Origin: an uncultured Saprospiraceae bacterium
GTDB lineage: Bacteria > Bacteroidota > Bacteroidia > Chitinophagales > Saprospiraceae
Assembly: GCA_937961455.1 (NCBI GenBank)
Contig: CALGNN010000046.1
Span: forward strand, 1-40,270
Length of the DNA stretch: 40,270 nucleotides
Direction: 5' to 3'
The notes under the pieces were generated by a model. That model made no database searches. It was not told the DNA's origin and was given only the letters and a program-made list of their open reading frames with translations. The stretch's first letter is position 1. The number at the start of each line of letters is the position of its first letter. Positions 7,855 to 16,500 of the stretch are shown here, in pieces. The translations under genes were made by a program, and so were the position numbers.

Positions 7855-8931
7855 TTAAAAGCGCAATTTAAATTTCACAATTCTCGAAAAGCTTGAAACC
7901 TTTGCTTTAAAATTATCTTGATTTTGTAAATAGTATTTAATCTTCTTTGGAGACTCAGACCAATTTCCAATTAAAGTACCTTTCAATATTTCTTTGCTAA
8001 AATTCAATGTTTTATTGTCAATAGCTTCTGCTTTATTAGATAAGAAGAAACGCATTATTTGAAGACCACGTTTGTAAGATTTACCAATGCCATTCTGTTC
8101 TGCAAGACTTGCTAAAACTATTTTTTCTTTGGCGTTCATCTTACTATGAATCATGGCCAAATCAACAAAATGTTTCAACTTATCCCAACAATCAACATGT
8201 CCGTGATGGACCATGCTTACCAGTGCATGTTCAATTTTTGGAAACATTCTAATCTGATTTCCTTGCCAATTAAAGTCTTGTAGTTTATGAAACAATTGCT
8301 TAAACGCTAAAGGTGTATGCAATACTTCATGTGAGGGTTGCCAATGAAATTCGGTATTGTATTTCAATTTTCCATCGTGGTATAAATTCCATGGATAGTC
8401 CAGATAAAAATTCCTATTTTTCTTTGCATCATCTTCATTCCAAGAGCCTTTAGATTCTTCATAATTTAATTGAGGCATTATTCTTTTAACTGCGGCATAG
8501 TGTTTTAAATCAATTGCAAAATCTAAATCTGAAGCAATTCGTTGACTTAAATTTTTGTAAAACTGAGCGGTAAGACAAGCCCCTTTATAAGGAACAATCA
8601 AAATATTTTCTTCTGCGAAACGAGCTTGTACTCTCGACGTTTCATTTAATAAATCTCGATTTCTATTTAAAAAGAATTCCCTTCTTTTTTTAATCCCTTT
8701 TAATCTATTCGGGCCAACTGAATTAATATCATTAAATAAAAAGCTTTGCAAAATAGGCAGGACAGAATGCTTTTTAGTTTCTTCTAGAAGCTTCTCCCAA
8801 TTAAATCCACTCTTAAGGATTTCATTGATTTCCTTAGCCCTGTTTCTATACACAAAATGAGAAATGCATTGTAGCAGGAGATATTGCTCGACTGAACAAT
8901 GATCCTTTATATTGCGGTGATGTATTTTCAA
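7855..8931 (-). CDS. Nucleotidyltransferase-fold family protein (PF14907 type)
   Basis: The 358-residue protein resembles the uncharacterised nucleotidyltransferase family NTP_transf_5. The region VPYKGACLTAQFYKNLSQRIASDLDFAI (about residues 115-142) carries the key KG and the R-x-x-SDxDF acidic pair of the family. The C-terminal half is helical with HGHVDCWDKLKHFVDLAMI, typical of these proteins. In many genomes the family occurs near polysaccharide or capsule genes, but no such genes are next to it here. The start codon is TTG at 8931; there is no in-frame ATG close by that keeps the N-terminal helices. It is convergent with the ABC-F gene (5-bp gap) and divergent from the DUF885 gene. Its substrate is unknown. 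Confidence 0.8.
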   Translation of the reverse strand: MKIHHRNIKDHCSVEQYLLLQCISHFVYRNRAKEINEILKSGFNWEKLLEETKKHSVLPILQSFLFNDINSVGPNRLKGIKKRREFFLNRNRDLLNETSRVQARFAEENILIVPYKGACLTAQFYKNLSQRIASDLDFAIDLKHYAAVKRIMPQLNYEESKGSWNEDDAKKNRNFYLDYPWNLYHDGKLKYNTEFHWQPSHEVLHTPLAFKQLFHKLQDFNWQGNQIRMFPKIEHALVSMVHHGHVDCWDKLKHFVDLAMIHSKMNAKEKIVLASLAEQNGIGKSYKRGLQIMRFFLSNKAEAIDNKTLNFSKEILKGTLIGNWSESPKKIKYYLQNQDNFKAKVSSFSRIVKFKLRF

Positions 8932-9042
8932 AATGTATGTCCTAAAAGATGTTGAATGACAAGATAGTATTATTTTACATTATCCTTATTTAGCTATAAT
9001 TGGGCTTATCATGTCCTTCAATTGTACCTTAAAATATTAATT

Positions 9043-10815
9043 ATGACCAAGATCATTAAATCCCTAATTATTCTCACTAGCATGACTTTCATTATTTCTT
9101 GTGACGATGGGGCAAAAAATATCGACATCAAAAGAAGCTTTCAAAATCAGCTAATCGATTACCATGAAAGTTATTTACAAATGAATCCCATAGCGGCTAC
9201 ATCCTCTGGTGATGATCGCTACAATGATTTATTTGTCAATAACATTTCAAATGAAAATAGATCGGATACCAAAACTTATTATCAAAGTATTCTCGATCAG
9301 TTAAATGAATCAGACAGATCAGTCTTAGATGAAGAAGATCAATTAAGCTGGGATGTTTTGCACTGGGAAGCAAGTATTGCTTTAGACGAACTAAAATATC
9401 CCATGCACTTAAGTCCTATCGATCAAATGTGGTCTGTTAATTTATATATGGGACAATTGGCTAGTGGAGCTTCATCACAACCTTTTAAAAATGAAAAAGA
9501 TTATCGTGACTGGCTCAAAAGAGTTGACGGATATTTGGATTGGTGCAATTCGGCAGTAGAAAATATGAAAGAAGGAATGTCAAGAGGAATTGTACTGCCA
9601 AAACCTTTAATTGAAAAAGTCATTCCACAGTTTAGTTCTTTGAGTGGAGGTTCTGTAGAAGACCATTTATTTTATCGTCCCATAAAAAATATGCCTGCTG
9701 ATATTCCTGAAAATGTGAGCATGGAATTGCGTTCTCAATATGAGGATATGGTACAAAATAAAATCATGCCTGTCTATGATAAAATAGCTCAATTTATGGA
9801 GGAAGAATATTTACCTAAAGGAAGGACAAGTTCTGGAATTGGTAGCTATGAGAACGGAGCAGAATGGTATCAACACATGATCAAGAAATACACAACAACA
9901 GATATGACTGCAGATGAAATTCATCAACTGGGCTTATCTGAAGTTGCACGACTTCGATCTGAAATGGAAAAAATTAAAGCGCAAATAGGCTTTGAAGGTG
10001 ACTTAAAATCCTTTTTCGATCATGTCAGGAATAAGAAGAGTTTAATGCCATTTACAGACCCACAAGAGGTTATTGACAATTTCAATAAGATTCATGAGAA
10101 AATGATTCCACAATTGGATCGCCTTTTTGATCTTAGGCCGAAAGCAGATTTTGAAGTTAGAAGAACTGAAAAATTTAGAGAAAGTTCAGCAAGTGCAGAA
10201 TACAATCCAGGTTCTTTAGATGGCTCTCGACCTGGCATTTTTTATGTACCTATTCCTGATGTACGTAAGTATAATATTTATAGTGATGAAGATTTATTTT
10301 TACATGAAGCCATTCCAGGACATCACTATCAGATTTCTCTACAACAAGAAAATACTTCCCTACCTGATTTTAGGAAAACCTTATGGTATAGTGCCTATGG
10401 TGAAGGATGGGCTTTGTATTGTGAATCCCTAGGGAAAGAATTGGGACTTTATGAAGATCCCTATCAATATTTTGGAATGCTAGGAGCTGAAATGCATAGA
10501 GCCATTCGACTAGTTGTCGATACGGGAATTCATTCGAAGGGCTGGTCAAGAGAAAAAGCCATCCAATATTCTTTAGATAACGAAGCAGAGTCTGAAGCCA
10601 GCATTATTTCCGAAATTGAAAGATACATGGCCATGCCAGGACAAGCCTTGTCCTATAAAATTGGGCAATTAAAATTGTTAGAACTCAGAGCTCGGGCAGA
10701 AAAAACTTTAGGGGATGGATTTGATATTAAGCAGTTTCATAATATCATTTTAGAATCAGGATGTGTTCCTTTAAAGATACTTGAAGATCGAATTAATCAT
10801 TGGATAAAAAAATAG
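9043..10815 (+). CDS. DUF885 family lipoprotein, zinc metallopeptidase-like
   Basis: The 590-residue protein has a lipoprotein signal (LTSMTFIISC, C20) and the DUF885 domain over most of its length. The metal-site motif HEAIPGHH begins at residue 421 and is followed about 40 residues later by YGEGWALYCESLG, whose glutamate completes the gluzincin-like site. Other family stretches are RPGIFYVPIPD and MHRAIRLVVDTGIHSKGWSREKA. Members are predicted envelope metallopeptidases; few have been tested. I chose ATG 9043, which places the signal peptide at the N-terminus, over a TTG at 9022. It stands alone and is followed at once by a hairpin terminator. Confidence 0.9.
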   Translation: MTKIIKSLIILTSMTFIISCDDGAKNIDIKRSFQNQLIDYHESYLQMNPIAATSSGDDRYNDLFVNNISNENRSDTKTYYQSILDQLNESDRSVLDEEDQLSWDVLHWEASIALDELKYPMHLSPIDQMWSVNLYMGQLASGASSQPFKNEKDYRDWLKRVDGYLDWCNSAVENMKEGMSRGIVLPKPLIEKVIPQFSSLSGGSVEDHLFYRPIKNMPADIPENVSMELRSQYEDMVQNKIMPVYDKIAQFMEEEYLPKGRTSSGIGSYENGAEWYQHMIKKYTTTDMTADEIHQLGLSEVARLRSEMEKIKAQIGFEGDLKSFFDHVRNKKSLMPFTDPQEVIDNFNKIHEKMIPQLDRLFDLRPKADFEVRRTEKFRESSASAEYNPGSLDGSRPGIFYVPIPDVRKYNIYSDEDLFLHEAIPGHHYQISLQQENTSLPDFRKTLWYSAYGEGWALYCESLGKELGLYEDPYQYFGMLGAEMHRAIRLVVDTGIHSKGWSREKAIQYSLDNEAESEASIISEIERYMAMPGQALSYKIGQLKLLELRARAEKTLGDGFDIKQFHNIILESGCVPLKILEDRINHWIKK

Positions 10816-10848
10816 TAGCAAGGCACATTATAGAAAAGTGCCTTGCTA
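10816..10848. terminator. Bidirectional terminator between convergent genes
   Basis: TAGCAAGGCAC (10816-10826) and GTGCCTTGCTA (10838-10848) form a perfect 11-bp stem starting at the base after the DUF885 stop codon. On the minus strand it is followed by CTATTTTTTTAT, a good U tract for the lipoprotein gene at 10857. On the plus strand the tail is weaker. Confidence 0.8.
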
Positions 10849-10856
10849 TATAAACT

Positions 10857-11402
10857 TTATCTTAGTTCTGCTCTAATATTCCAATTGATGCTATCAGTGG
10901 AGCGATCAAGGAAACTCAGCCAATCGTTATCAGAATCTTCGAAAAGCCAATCTCCTCCTCTAGAATCTCTTGGACCTGCGTCGCAACCCATGATTTGCTT
11001 TGTTTCATCATTTTCTATGCTAATGCCAATTACAAGGCTATTCCCATCAATCACTAAACCCTCACTCAGTACATGAACATTCCATGCGCCTGGTTGAAGT
11101 GAACTATAAGATCCTCTATAAATTTCCGTACCGGGAAAGTCTCCTTGGTCACTATTATATATAACGACTTCTGCACTTACAGGAGCTTCATACATGTAAA
11201 ATTTGACTGCACGAATTTCTTCACCTGAATAATCATTAAGAAAACTTGAGGGGAATTCGACTGCTGGAACAAATAATCCGGCATCAAAATTTGGAGCATT
11301 GGAATTGGCTCCATCGTAGTATAGTTCATCTTCTAAGATGGGATCTTTATCACATGATGTGATGGTTGCGCTTAAAAAAAGCAACAGTATTAAATATCTC
11401 AT
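10857..11402 (-). CDS. Lipoprotein with a Bacteroidota extracellular beta-sandwich domain
   Basis: The 181-residue protein has a lipoprotein signal (LLFLSATITSC, C17) followed by one domain. Its pattern is ELYYDGANSNAPNFDAGLF, FPSSFLNDYSGEEIRAVKFYM, VVIYNSDQGDFPGTEIYRG, GAWNVHVLSEGLVIDGNSLV, ENDETKQIMGCDAGPRDSRG, and it ends INWNIRAELR. I recall the same order (xAPxFDxG, PGxxIY, WNxxxL, CDAGPxxxGxGDW, NWNI) in repeated modules of many T9SS-exported Bacteroidota proteins, where it is an adhesin-like sandwich. Here it occurs alone on a lipid anchor. The function is unknown; binding or a structural role is inferred. It is convergent with DUF885 and divergent from the methyltransferase. Confidence 0.8.
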   Translation of the reverse strand: MRYLILLLFLSATITSCDKDPILEDELYYDGANSNAPNFDAGLFVPAVEFPSSFLNDYSGEEIRAVKFYMYEAPVSAEVVIYNSDQGDFPGTEIYRGSYSSLQPGAWNVHVLSEGLVIDGNSLVIGISIENDETKQIMGCDAGPRDSRGGDWLFEDSDNDWLSFLDRSTDSINWNIRAELR

Positions 11403-11503
11403 AAGCTATTTGGTTAGATTTGATATAAATATGCTAAATGCAAGGGTATTTAGTTATTATAGATATGTTAAAAATACTTTTCATTTTCTTAAAATAGGCA
11501 ATA

Positions 11504-12622
11504 TTGAGAATAATAGTAAAAACGATGCAAGGTCTTGAGGAGGTTCTCGCAGAAGAATTAAAAGACTTAGGAGGCAAAGACATCCAAATATTAAGAAGGG
11601 CTGTGAGTTGCGATGGAGATTATGAATTGGTTTATAAAATTAATTATCTCTCAAGAGTCGCTATCAGAGTCTTAATTCCTATTGTAAAATTTTACGCTAG
11701 AAATGAAAAAGATTTTTATTATCGAGCGATGGATTATAAATGGGTGCAACATCTAAGCAGCTCAAATACTTTTGCCATTTCTTCAACGGTTAACTCGAGT
11801 TATTTTACACATTCTCATTATGTAGCATTAAAATTGAAAGATGCCATTTGTGATCATTTTAGAAAAAAGATGGGCAGGAGACCATCTATTGACACTGAGC
11901 AACCAGACTTGAAATTTGATCTTCAAATTAGTGGTGACAATGTAAATATATCGATTGATAGTACGGGTGATTCTTTACATCAAAGAGGATATCGAATTCA
12001 AGGACACCAAGCGCCACTCAATGAGGTGCTTGCTGCAGGCATGGTCTTGTTGTCGGGATGGAACAAAAAAAGTCCTTTTGTAGACTTCATGTGTGGTTCT
12101 GGGACTCTTCCATTAGAGGCCAGCATGATTGCAAATAATATTCCAGCTGGAATCAGAAGAACCAATTACGCTTTTAAGCATTGGCCAAATTTTGATAATG
12201 GTCTATGGAGAAGAATCCAAAAAGAAGCCAAAAGCAAGATTATAGAAAATGATATTCAAATAATGGCAAATGATATCGACCCAGAAGCTAAAGAAATTGC
12301 TAGACAAACTTTTCTCAGCTTCAATTTTGCTAGAAATATCGAACTATCAAATGTAGACTTCAAGGAGTTGGAAGGCATTCCAGAAGGTTCTACCATTGTG
12401 ATTAATCCGCCTTATGGTGAAAGAATAGGAGAAGAAGATGATATGGATCTTTTATATCAAGAAATAGGAGATTATCTCAAACAAAATTGCAAAGGATCGA
12501 CTGCATGGATCATCAGTTCGAATTTTGAAGCTATGAAAAAAATAGGTCTTAAAGCATCAAAAAAATTGGTTCTTTTTAATGGACCACTTGAATGCAAGTT
12601 TCACAGGATTGATTTGTTTTAA
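11504..12622 (+). CDS. THUMP-domain class I RNA methyltransferase (RlmL N-domain type)
   Basis: The 372-residue protein combines an N-terminal THUMP domain (about 1-165) with a UPF0020/RlmL-type methyltransferase domain. The SAM site is FVDFMCGSGTLPLEASMIA, followed by NDIDPEA and the catalytic TIVINPPYGERIG. This layout matches the 23S rRNA guanine-N2 methyltransferase half of E. coli RlmL and Bacillus YpsC. The start must be TTG at 11504: an in-frame stop lies three codons upstream, and the next ATG (11525) would remove the first conserved beta-strand (RIIVKTMQGLEEVLAEEL). About 350 bp of non-coding DNA follows. Target nucleotide not shown by sequence; 23S rRNA is the likely one. Confidence 0.9.
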   Translation: MRIIVKTMQGLEEVLAEELKDLGGKDIQILRRAVSCDGDYELVYKINYLSRVAIRVLIPIVKFYARNEKDFYYRAMDYKWVQHLSSSNTFAISSTVNSSYFTHSHYVALKLKDAICDHFRKKMGRRPSIDTEQPDLKFDLQISGDNVNISIDSTGDSLHQRGYRIQGHQAPLNEVLAAGMVLLSGWNKKSPFVDFMCGSGTLPLEASMIANNIPAGIRRTNYAFKHWPNFDNGLWRRIQKEAKSKIIENDIQIMANDIDPEAKEIARQTFLSFNFARNIELSNVDFKELEGIPEGSTIVINPPYGERIGEEDDMDLLYQEIGDYLKQNCKGSTAWIISSNFEAMKKIGLKASKKLVLFNGPLECKFHRIDLF

Positions 12623-12972
12623 ACAAAAAATTCTCTGTTTTTAGAAAAAAGCGTTAAAGCCCATCATCCTTTGGGGTGATATTTGGTAACTAAGCTTTAA
12701 TTTTCAAGTAATTATTTATAGTTTAAGTAATGAGATGAGTGATGCATCTATAAAAAAATCACATAAAAGAATACGTCCAAATTCTTAAACCAATAAATCT
12801 TTGAAAATGAATTTACCTTCAAATCTTACTGACATCTAATTTTCGCACTGATCATATTACATCAATGTGATCAGTGCGAAAAAACTGATACCCCATTATT
12901 ATTTTTTAATACTTAACTGGTCCCTGAAACAAGGATCAAGAGTATATTTTATTATCTATTTAAAAACTCAAT
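12623..12972. other. Intergenic stretch with two hairpins
   Basis: No coding frame is seen. A short hairpin, ATCATCC (12663-12669) with GGGTGAT (12674-12680), may end the methyltransferase transcript but lacks a T tract. A much longer hairpin at 12840-12882 is listed separately. The last 90 bp before 12973 are very AT-rich and should hold the promoter of the secreted-protein pair. Confidence 0.5.
12840..12882. repeat. Long perfect inverted repeat upstream of the secreted-protein pair
   Basis: TTTTCGCACTGATCA (12840-12854) and TGATCAGTGCGAAAA (12868-12882) are perfect 15-bp arms. The inner TATT and AATG can extend the stem to 19 pairs with a five-base loop ACATC. Neither strand has a T tract after the stem (A residues follow), so it does not look like an intrinsic terminator. 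It could be an operator, an mRNA structure or a mobile-element relic. Confidence 0.85.
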
Positions 12973-15003
12973 ATGAACAAATTGAAAATGATGTTTATGT
13001 TCATTTCAGTTCTTTCCATGTTTCATTCTGAATTGAATGCACAAACAGAAGTCTCTTTGAAAGCAGACTACAATGAAAAGGCTAGCCCTTTTCTTTCGCA
13101 GCCACTGCTTACACACACACCTTCTGCTATTACTGGAAAGGATAGAAATACTGTAGACAGAACAGGATACCATCCTAAGAAGGATTGGAAACTGAATAGT
13201 TTTACAAACCCAAATGCATTACCTGTTGGTGATGATCCATTTTGGCAAAAAAAGTACAATAATGAAAATGAAAGAAGTCATGGTTCTATTTTAGGTGGCT
13301 GGAATGGAATAGCCTCAGACGGCAATTTTTACCCAGGTGACCCTTCACTAGATGTTGGACCCAATCATGTAATTCAGATGACAAATGATGGTGCAGGTGT
13401 TGGAGGCCAAGTAGCCATATGGGACAAATCTGGAACGGTTTTAATTGGCGAAACCTTATTAGAATCATTGACGGGTATAAATGGATCAGGAGATCCTATC
13501 GTTTTGTATGACCAATTGGCACAACGATGGTTACTTACTGAGTTTAAACCCAATATAGCAGGAAATCAAGGGATGATCTTTGCTATATCTCAGACCAGTG
13601 ATCCATTGGGATCTTATTGGATTTACGAATTTGATTTTACCGCTTTCCCGGATTATCCAAAAATTGGAGTATGGGGAGATAGTTATGTTTTAACAACCAA
13701 TCAAGGAGGAGTCGCTTTTGTTTATGCTTTTGATAAACAAGCGATGCTTACTGGAGCAACTGCTAATTTTCAAGCTTGGAACTTAACAAATTTTCCTTCT
13801 TTAGCCTTTGAGCCAGCAACACCTGTAGATGCTCAAGGCACGAGTATTCCAGCAGACCAGGATCCTATGATCATGAGGATGGCTGACGATGCTTGGGGAG
13901 CGGCCATTACAAATGACAGACTAGAATATTTCACGATTGATGTTGATTGGACCAATCCACCAGGAGCGATTCTTACAGGTCCTACATTTCTTAATACAGC
14001 TGCTTTCGACACCGAACTTTGTGGCTTTGTTGCTTTTAGTTGTATTGACCAACCAGGGTCGGCAACGGATTTGGATCCATTAAGAGAAGTTTTAATGAAT
14101 AAGATTGAGTATAGAGATTTTGGCACATATGCTAGTATCGTTTGCAATCATACTGTTGATGTCAACAATACAGATCGAGCGGGTATTCGTTGGTATGAAC
14201 TTAGAAGACCCAGTGGGGGATCATGGGCCATACATCAACAAGGGACCTATTCTCCAAATGCAACAAACAGGTGGATGGGATCCATCACGCAAAATGCTTA
14301 TGGAGAGATTCTTTTGGCATATAATGTCTCAGATGCAAGTGTCTTCCCTGGCTTGAGATTTACTGGTCGCGAATCAGGTGATGCCTTAGGAACCATGACC
14401 ATTGCAGAAACAACTATAGTTAACGGAACAACGGCAAATGGCAGCAATCGTTATGGTGATTATAATACAGCGGTTGTTGATCCAGTGGACGAATCTTTTT
14501 GGTTTACAGGACAATACAATCCAACTACACAATGGGCGAGTTATGTTAGTCACATTTCTTCAGGTGGTCCAGGATGCTCTGATGCACTTGTACTTACTGG
14601 AACACTTGACGGGGATTATTTTTCAAGCGGGACCATTATGACAGATGGAACAGTCCCTAATGGAAATGAAGTGGGTTTATATGCGCCTGGCATTACAACT
14701 TTATCTTCTGGGTTTACATCAGCTTTTGGTGGAGATTTAGAAGTAAACTTTGGTGATTGTTCCATTTTTGCACCTCCCAGTGAAGTAGATGAAAGTGCAT
14801 TGATGATTGAAAGAGATCGGAAAACGGATCCTCAAAATCAAGCTCCTAATATTGGACATTCTAACCCAAATCCAGAAATGGTAGAAAAAGATCGGAGTCC
14901 AAATACATTAACGCCAGTACCTTTAGTACGAGAATTAAGCTCAGAGGAAAAGGCTGCTGTTGAAAAACAAATACTTCTTGACAGAAAATCAAATAACAAT
15001 TAA
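12973..15003 (+). CDS. Large secreted protein, propeller-like, function unknown
   Basis: The 676-residue product has a Sec signal peptide (cleavage after LNAQ, residue 24). Residues 105-510 contain repeated sheet-like elements: GDPSLDVGPNHVIQMTNDG, GDPIVLYDQLAQRWLLTEF, GMIFAISQTSDPLGSYWIY, DYPKIGVWGDSYVLTTNQGG and later RWMGSITQNAYGEILLAYN. This fits a beta-propeller of the kind often found on T9SS-exported proteins. The last 80 residues are charged and proline-rich (EMVEKDRSPNTLTPVPLVR, then LSSEEKAAVEKQILLDRK) and contain no recognisable T9SS sorting domain, which is odd for its size class. It lies 45 bp before the S74-domain gene at 15049 and is probably co-transcribed with it. No enzymatic motif is seen. 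Confidence 0.8.
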   Translation: MNKLKMMFMFISVLSMFHSELNAQTEVSLKADYNEKASPFLSQPLLTHTPSAITGKDRNTVDRTGYHPKKDWKLNSFTNPNALPVGDDPFWQKKYNNENERSHGSILGGWNGIASDGNFYPGDPSLDVGPNHVIQMTNDGAGVGGQVAIWDKSGTVLIGETLLESLTGINGSGDPIVLYDQLAQRWLLTEFKPNIAGNQGMIFAISQTSDPLGSYWIYEFDFTAFPDYPKIGVWGDSYVLTTNQGGVAFVYAFDKQAMLTGATANFQAWNLTNFPSLAFEPATPVDAQGTSIPADQDPMIMRMADDAWGAAITNDRLEYFTIDVDWTNPPGAILTGPTFLNTAAFDTELCGFVAFSCIDQPGSATDLDPLREVLMNKIEYRDFGTYASIVCNHTVDVNNTDRAGIRWYELRRPSGGSWAIHQQGTYSPNATNRWMGSITQNAYGEILLAYNVSDASVFPGLRFTGRESGDALGTMTIAETTIVNGTTANGSNRYGDYNTAVVDPVDESFWFTGQYNPTTQWASYVSHISSGGPGCSDALVLTGTLDGDYFSSGTIMTDGTVPNGNEVGLYAPGITTLSSGFTSAFGGDLEVNFGDCSIFAPPSEVDESALMIERDRKTDPQNQAPNIGHSNPNPEMVEKDRSPNTLTPVPLVRELSSEEKAAVEKQILLDRKSNNN

Positions 15004-15048
15004 TAAATCATTGAAAATAATTCAGAAATGAATCTAAATAATATAATT

Positions 15049-16071
15049 ATGAAAAAGATATTCATATTCATAGCACTAGTAGGATTCTGCTTTAGTGCTG
15101 ATGCACAACTTTATGTTGATAATACAACCGGGAATGTTGGTGTTAAGGATAATAGCCCTGAAAAACCATTTACCATAGCAGGAAATACCACGCTTACCAA
15201 TTTTGGTACAAGATATTTGGACTTTGACAACCTATATAGCGGAACGTTTTCAAACACTATTGATAAAAATGGAATTAGATGGATAGCAGAAAATCAAAAT
15301 TTTGGTACTCCAGATTCTCTTAGATTTCATATGCTTTACAATTATGGACTTGACAAACTTTTGTTTGATGTCAATGATAATTATTTAGATGGAGTAGCCA
15401 TGTCGATAGACCGAGCTACAGAGTATGTTGGAATTGGTACGGATACAGCATTAACTACTTTACATGTAGCGGGAGATAGTTATGTATCAGGTAATAGATA
15501 TATGTTTACAAGTGGAACCTCAAATCCTAATAAGATGATCATTTCTCATTCTCCTAGTTTTCCAACTTGGGGTTTAGAATATCATGATATTAATGACGCA
15601 TTTGCCTTTAGGAGTTCTTCTGGTACTTCTTTATATATTTCATCATATGCTGGTGCTATTGGAGTAGGAACAGAAACTCTTACTTATGCAGTAAATATTT
15701 CTGGTGATATTGGTATGACAGGTACCATATACGGTGTATCAGATAGAAGAGCTAAGAGAAATTTCTTACCTCTTGAAAGTGCATTAGATAAAATCAATCA
15801 ACTGAACCCTGTCTCGTATGAATTTAATACAGAAGCATATCCTGATTTAAAATTACCTGAAAATCGTCACATGGGATTAATTGCTCAAGAAGTTCAGACA
15901 GTATTTCCTGAGTTGGTTAGTACTCCAGAATCCGAAGAAGAAATGATGTCACTAAATTACATGGAGCTCATCCCAGCATTGGTAAAATCAGTGCAGGAAT
16001 TGAATGAAAAATTGGATGAAAAAGATGCTGAAATTAAAGCATTACAAGAACAAATAGATAAGTTGAAATAA
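15049..16071 (+). CDS. Secreted tail-fibre-like protein with S74 intramolecular chaperone domain
   Basis: The 340-residue protein starts with a signal peptide (MKKIFIFIALVGFCFSADAQ). Residues 21-220 are glycine- and asparagine-rich beta repeats (NTTGNVGVKDNSPEKPFTIA, VGIGTDTALTTLHVAG, GVGTETLTYAVNISGDIG), as in trimeric fibre stalks. The C-terminal 110 residues are a peptidase S74 / endosialidase chaperone domain: SDRRAKRNFLPLESALDKI holds the catalytic serine region, then PVSYEFN, HMGLIAQEVQTVFPELV, MSLNYMELIPALVKSVQEL and a coiled-coil tail. In phage fibres this domain trimerises the stalk and then cleaves itself off. ATG 15049 is preferred over ATG 15028 because the signal peptide begins there. 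It follows the propeller-like gene and ends in a strong terminator. Confidence 0.88.
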   Translation: MKKIFIFIALVGFCFSADAQLYVDNTTGNVGVKDNSPEKPFTIAGNTTLTNFGTRYLDFDNLYSGTFSNTIDKNGIRWIAENQNFGTPDSLRFHMLYNYGLDKLLFDVNDNYLDGVAMSIDRATEYVGIGTDTALTTLHVAGDSYVSGNRYMFTSGTSNPNKMIISHSPSFPTWGLEYHDINDAFAFRSSSGTSLYISSYAGAIGVGTETLTYAVNISGDIGMTGTIYGVSDRRAKRNFLPLESALDKINQLNPVSYEFNTEAYPDLKLPENRHMGLIAQEVQTVFPELVSTPESEEEMMSLNYMELIPALVKSVQELNEKLDEKDAEIKALQEQIDKLK

Positions 16072-16097
16072 GGTTTAAATTTCCATTAAACTTGAAG

Positions 16098-16128
16098 CGA
16101 GGTCAATGTAATTTGGCCTCGTTTTTTT
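16098..16128 (+). terminator. Rho-independent terminator after the S74-domain gene
   Basis: CGAGGTCAA (16098-16106) pairs with TTGGCCTCG (16113-16121; one G-U pair) across a six-base loop, followed by seven T residues. It lies 26 bp after the stop codon at 16071. Confidence 0.9.
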
Positions 16129-16500
16129 ATCACCTGGACTTAGGAATTATTAGAATCTAAGAGCTCGAAAGGAGCTTTCATTATTCTACTATTCAAAGCT
16201 GAAAACTTTTTTAAAACATAAAAGAACACTTAAGTTACTCATAAGCTTTTTATAGAAAACAAGAATGTTGACTAAGTCTTTTATGTCTTTTGTACCCCTT
16301 TATGCCTTTTGTGTTTCAAAAATTGAAAAGCAATAAGTCTAGCAATTTTGTACAGGCATTTGTTACGAATAGATTTCTATGGACCAAATTAATCTTTGTT
16401 TAAATATTTTTTGAATACAAAAGACACTTATGGCACAATAACTTATAGTAGCAAACATATTTCTAAAGTAAAGCACCTCAGTACTCACACTCATAATCCA
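16129..16500. other. Intergenic stretch with a short imperfect repeat
   Basis: No coding frame is found. CTTTTATGTCTTTTGT (16279-16294) is followed by CCTTTATGCCTTTTGT, two imperfect 16-base copies about 20 bp apart. This type of phrase recurs in intergenic DNA of many bacteria. There is no clear terminator for dnaA, which ends at 16501 on the minus strand. Confidence 0.45.

Noticed and set aside
12840-12882. Intrinsic terminator for the THUMP methyltransferase gene
   Set aside because: The stem is strong but is followed by A residues, not T residues, on both strands, and it lies more than 200 bp after the stop codon.
13068-14641. Alternative frames inside the large secreted-protein gene
   Set aside because: The main frame has a signal peptide and consistent sheet repeats; the others are low-complexity and overlap it fully.
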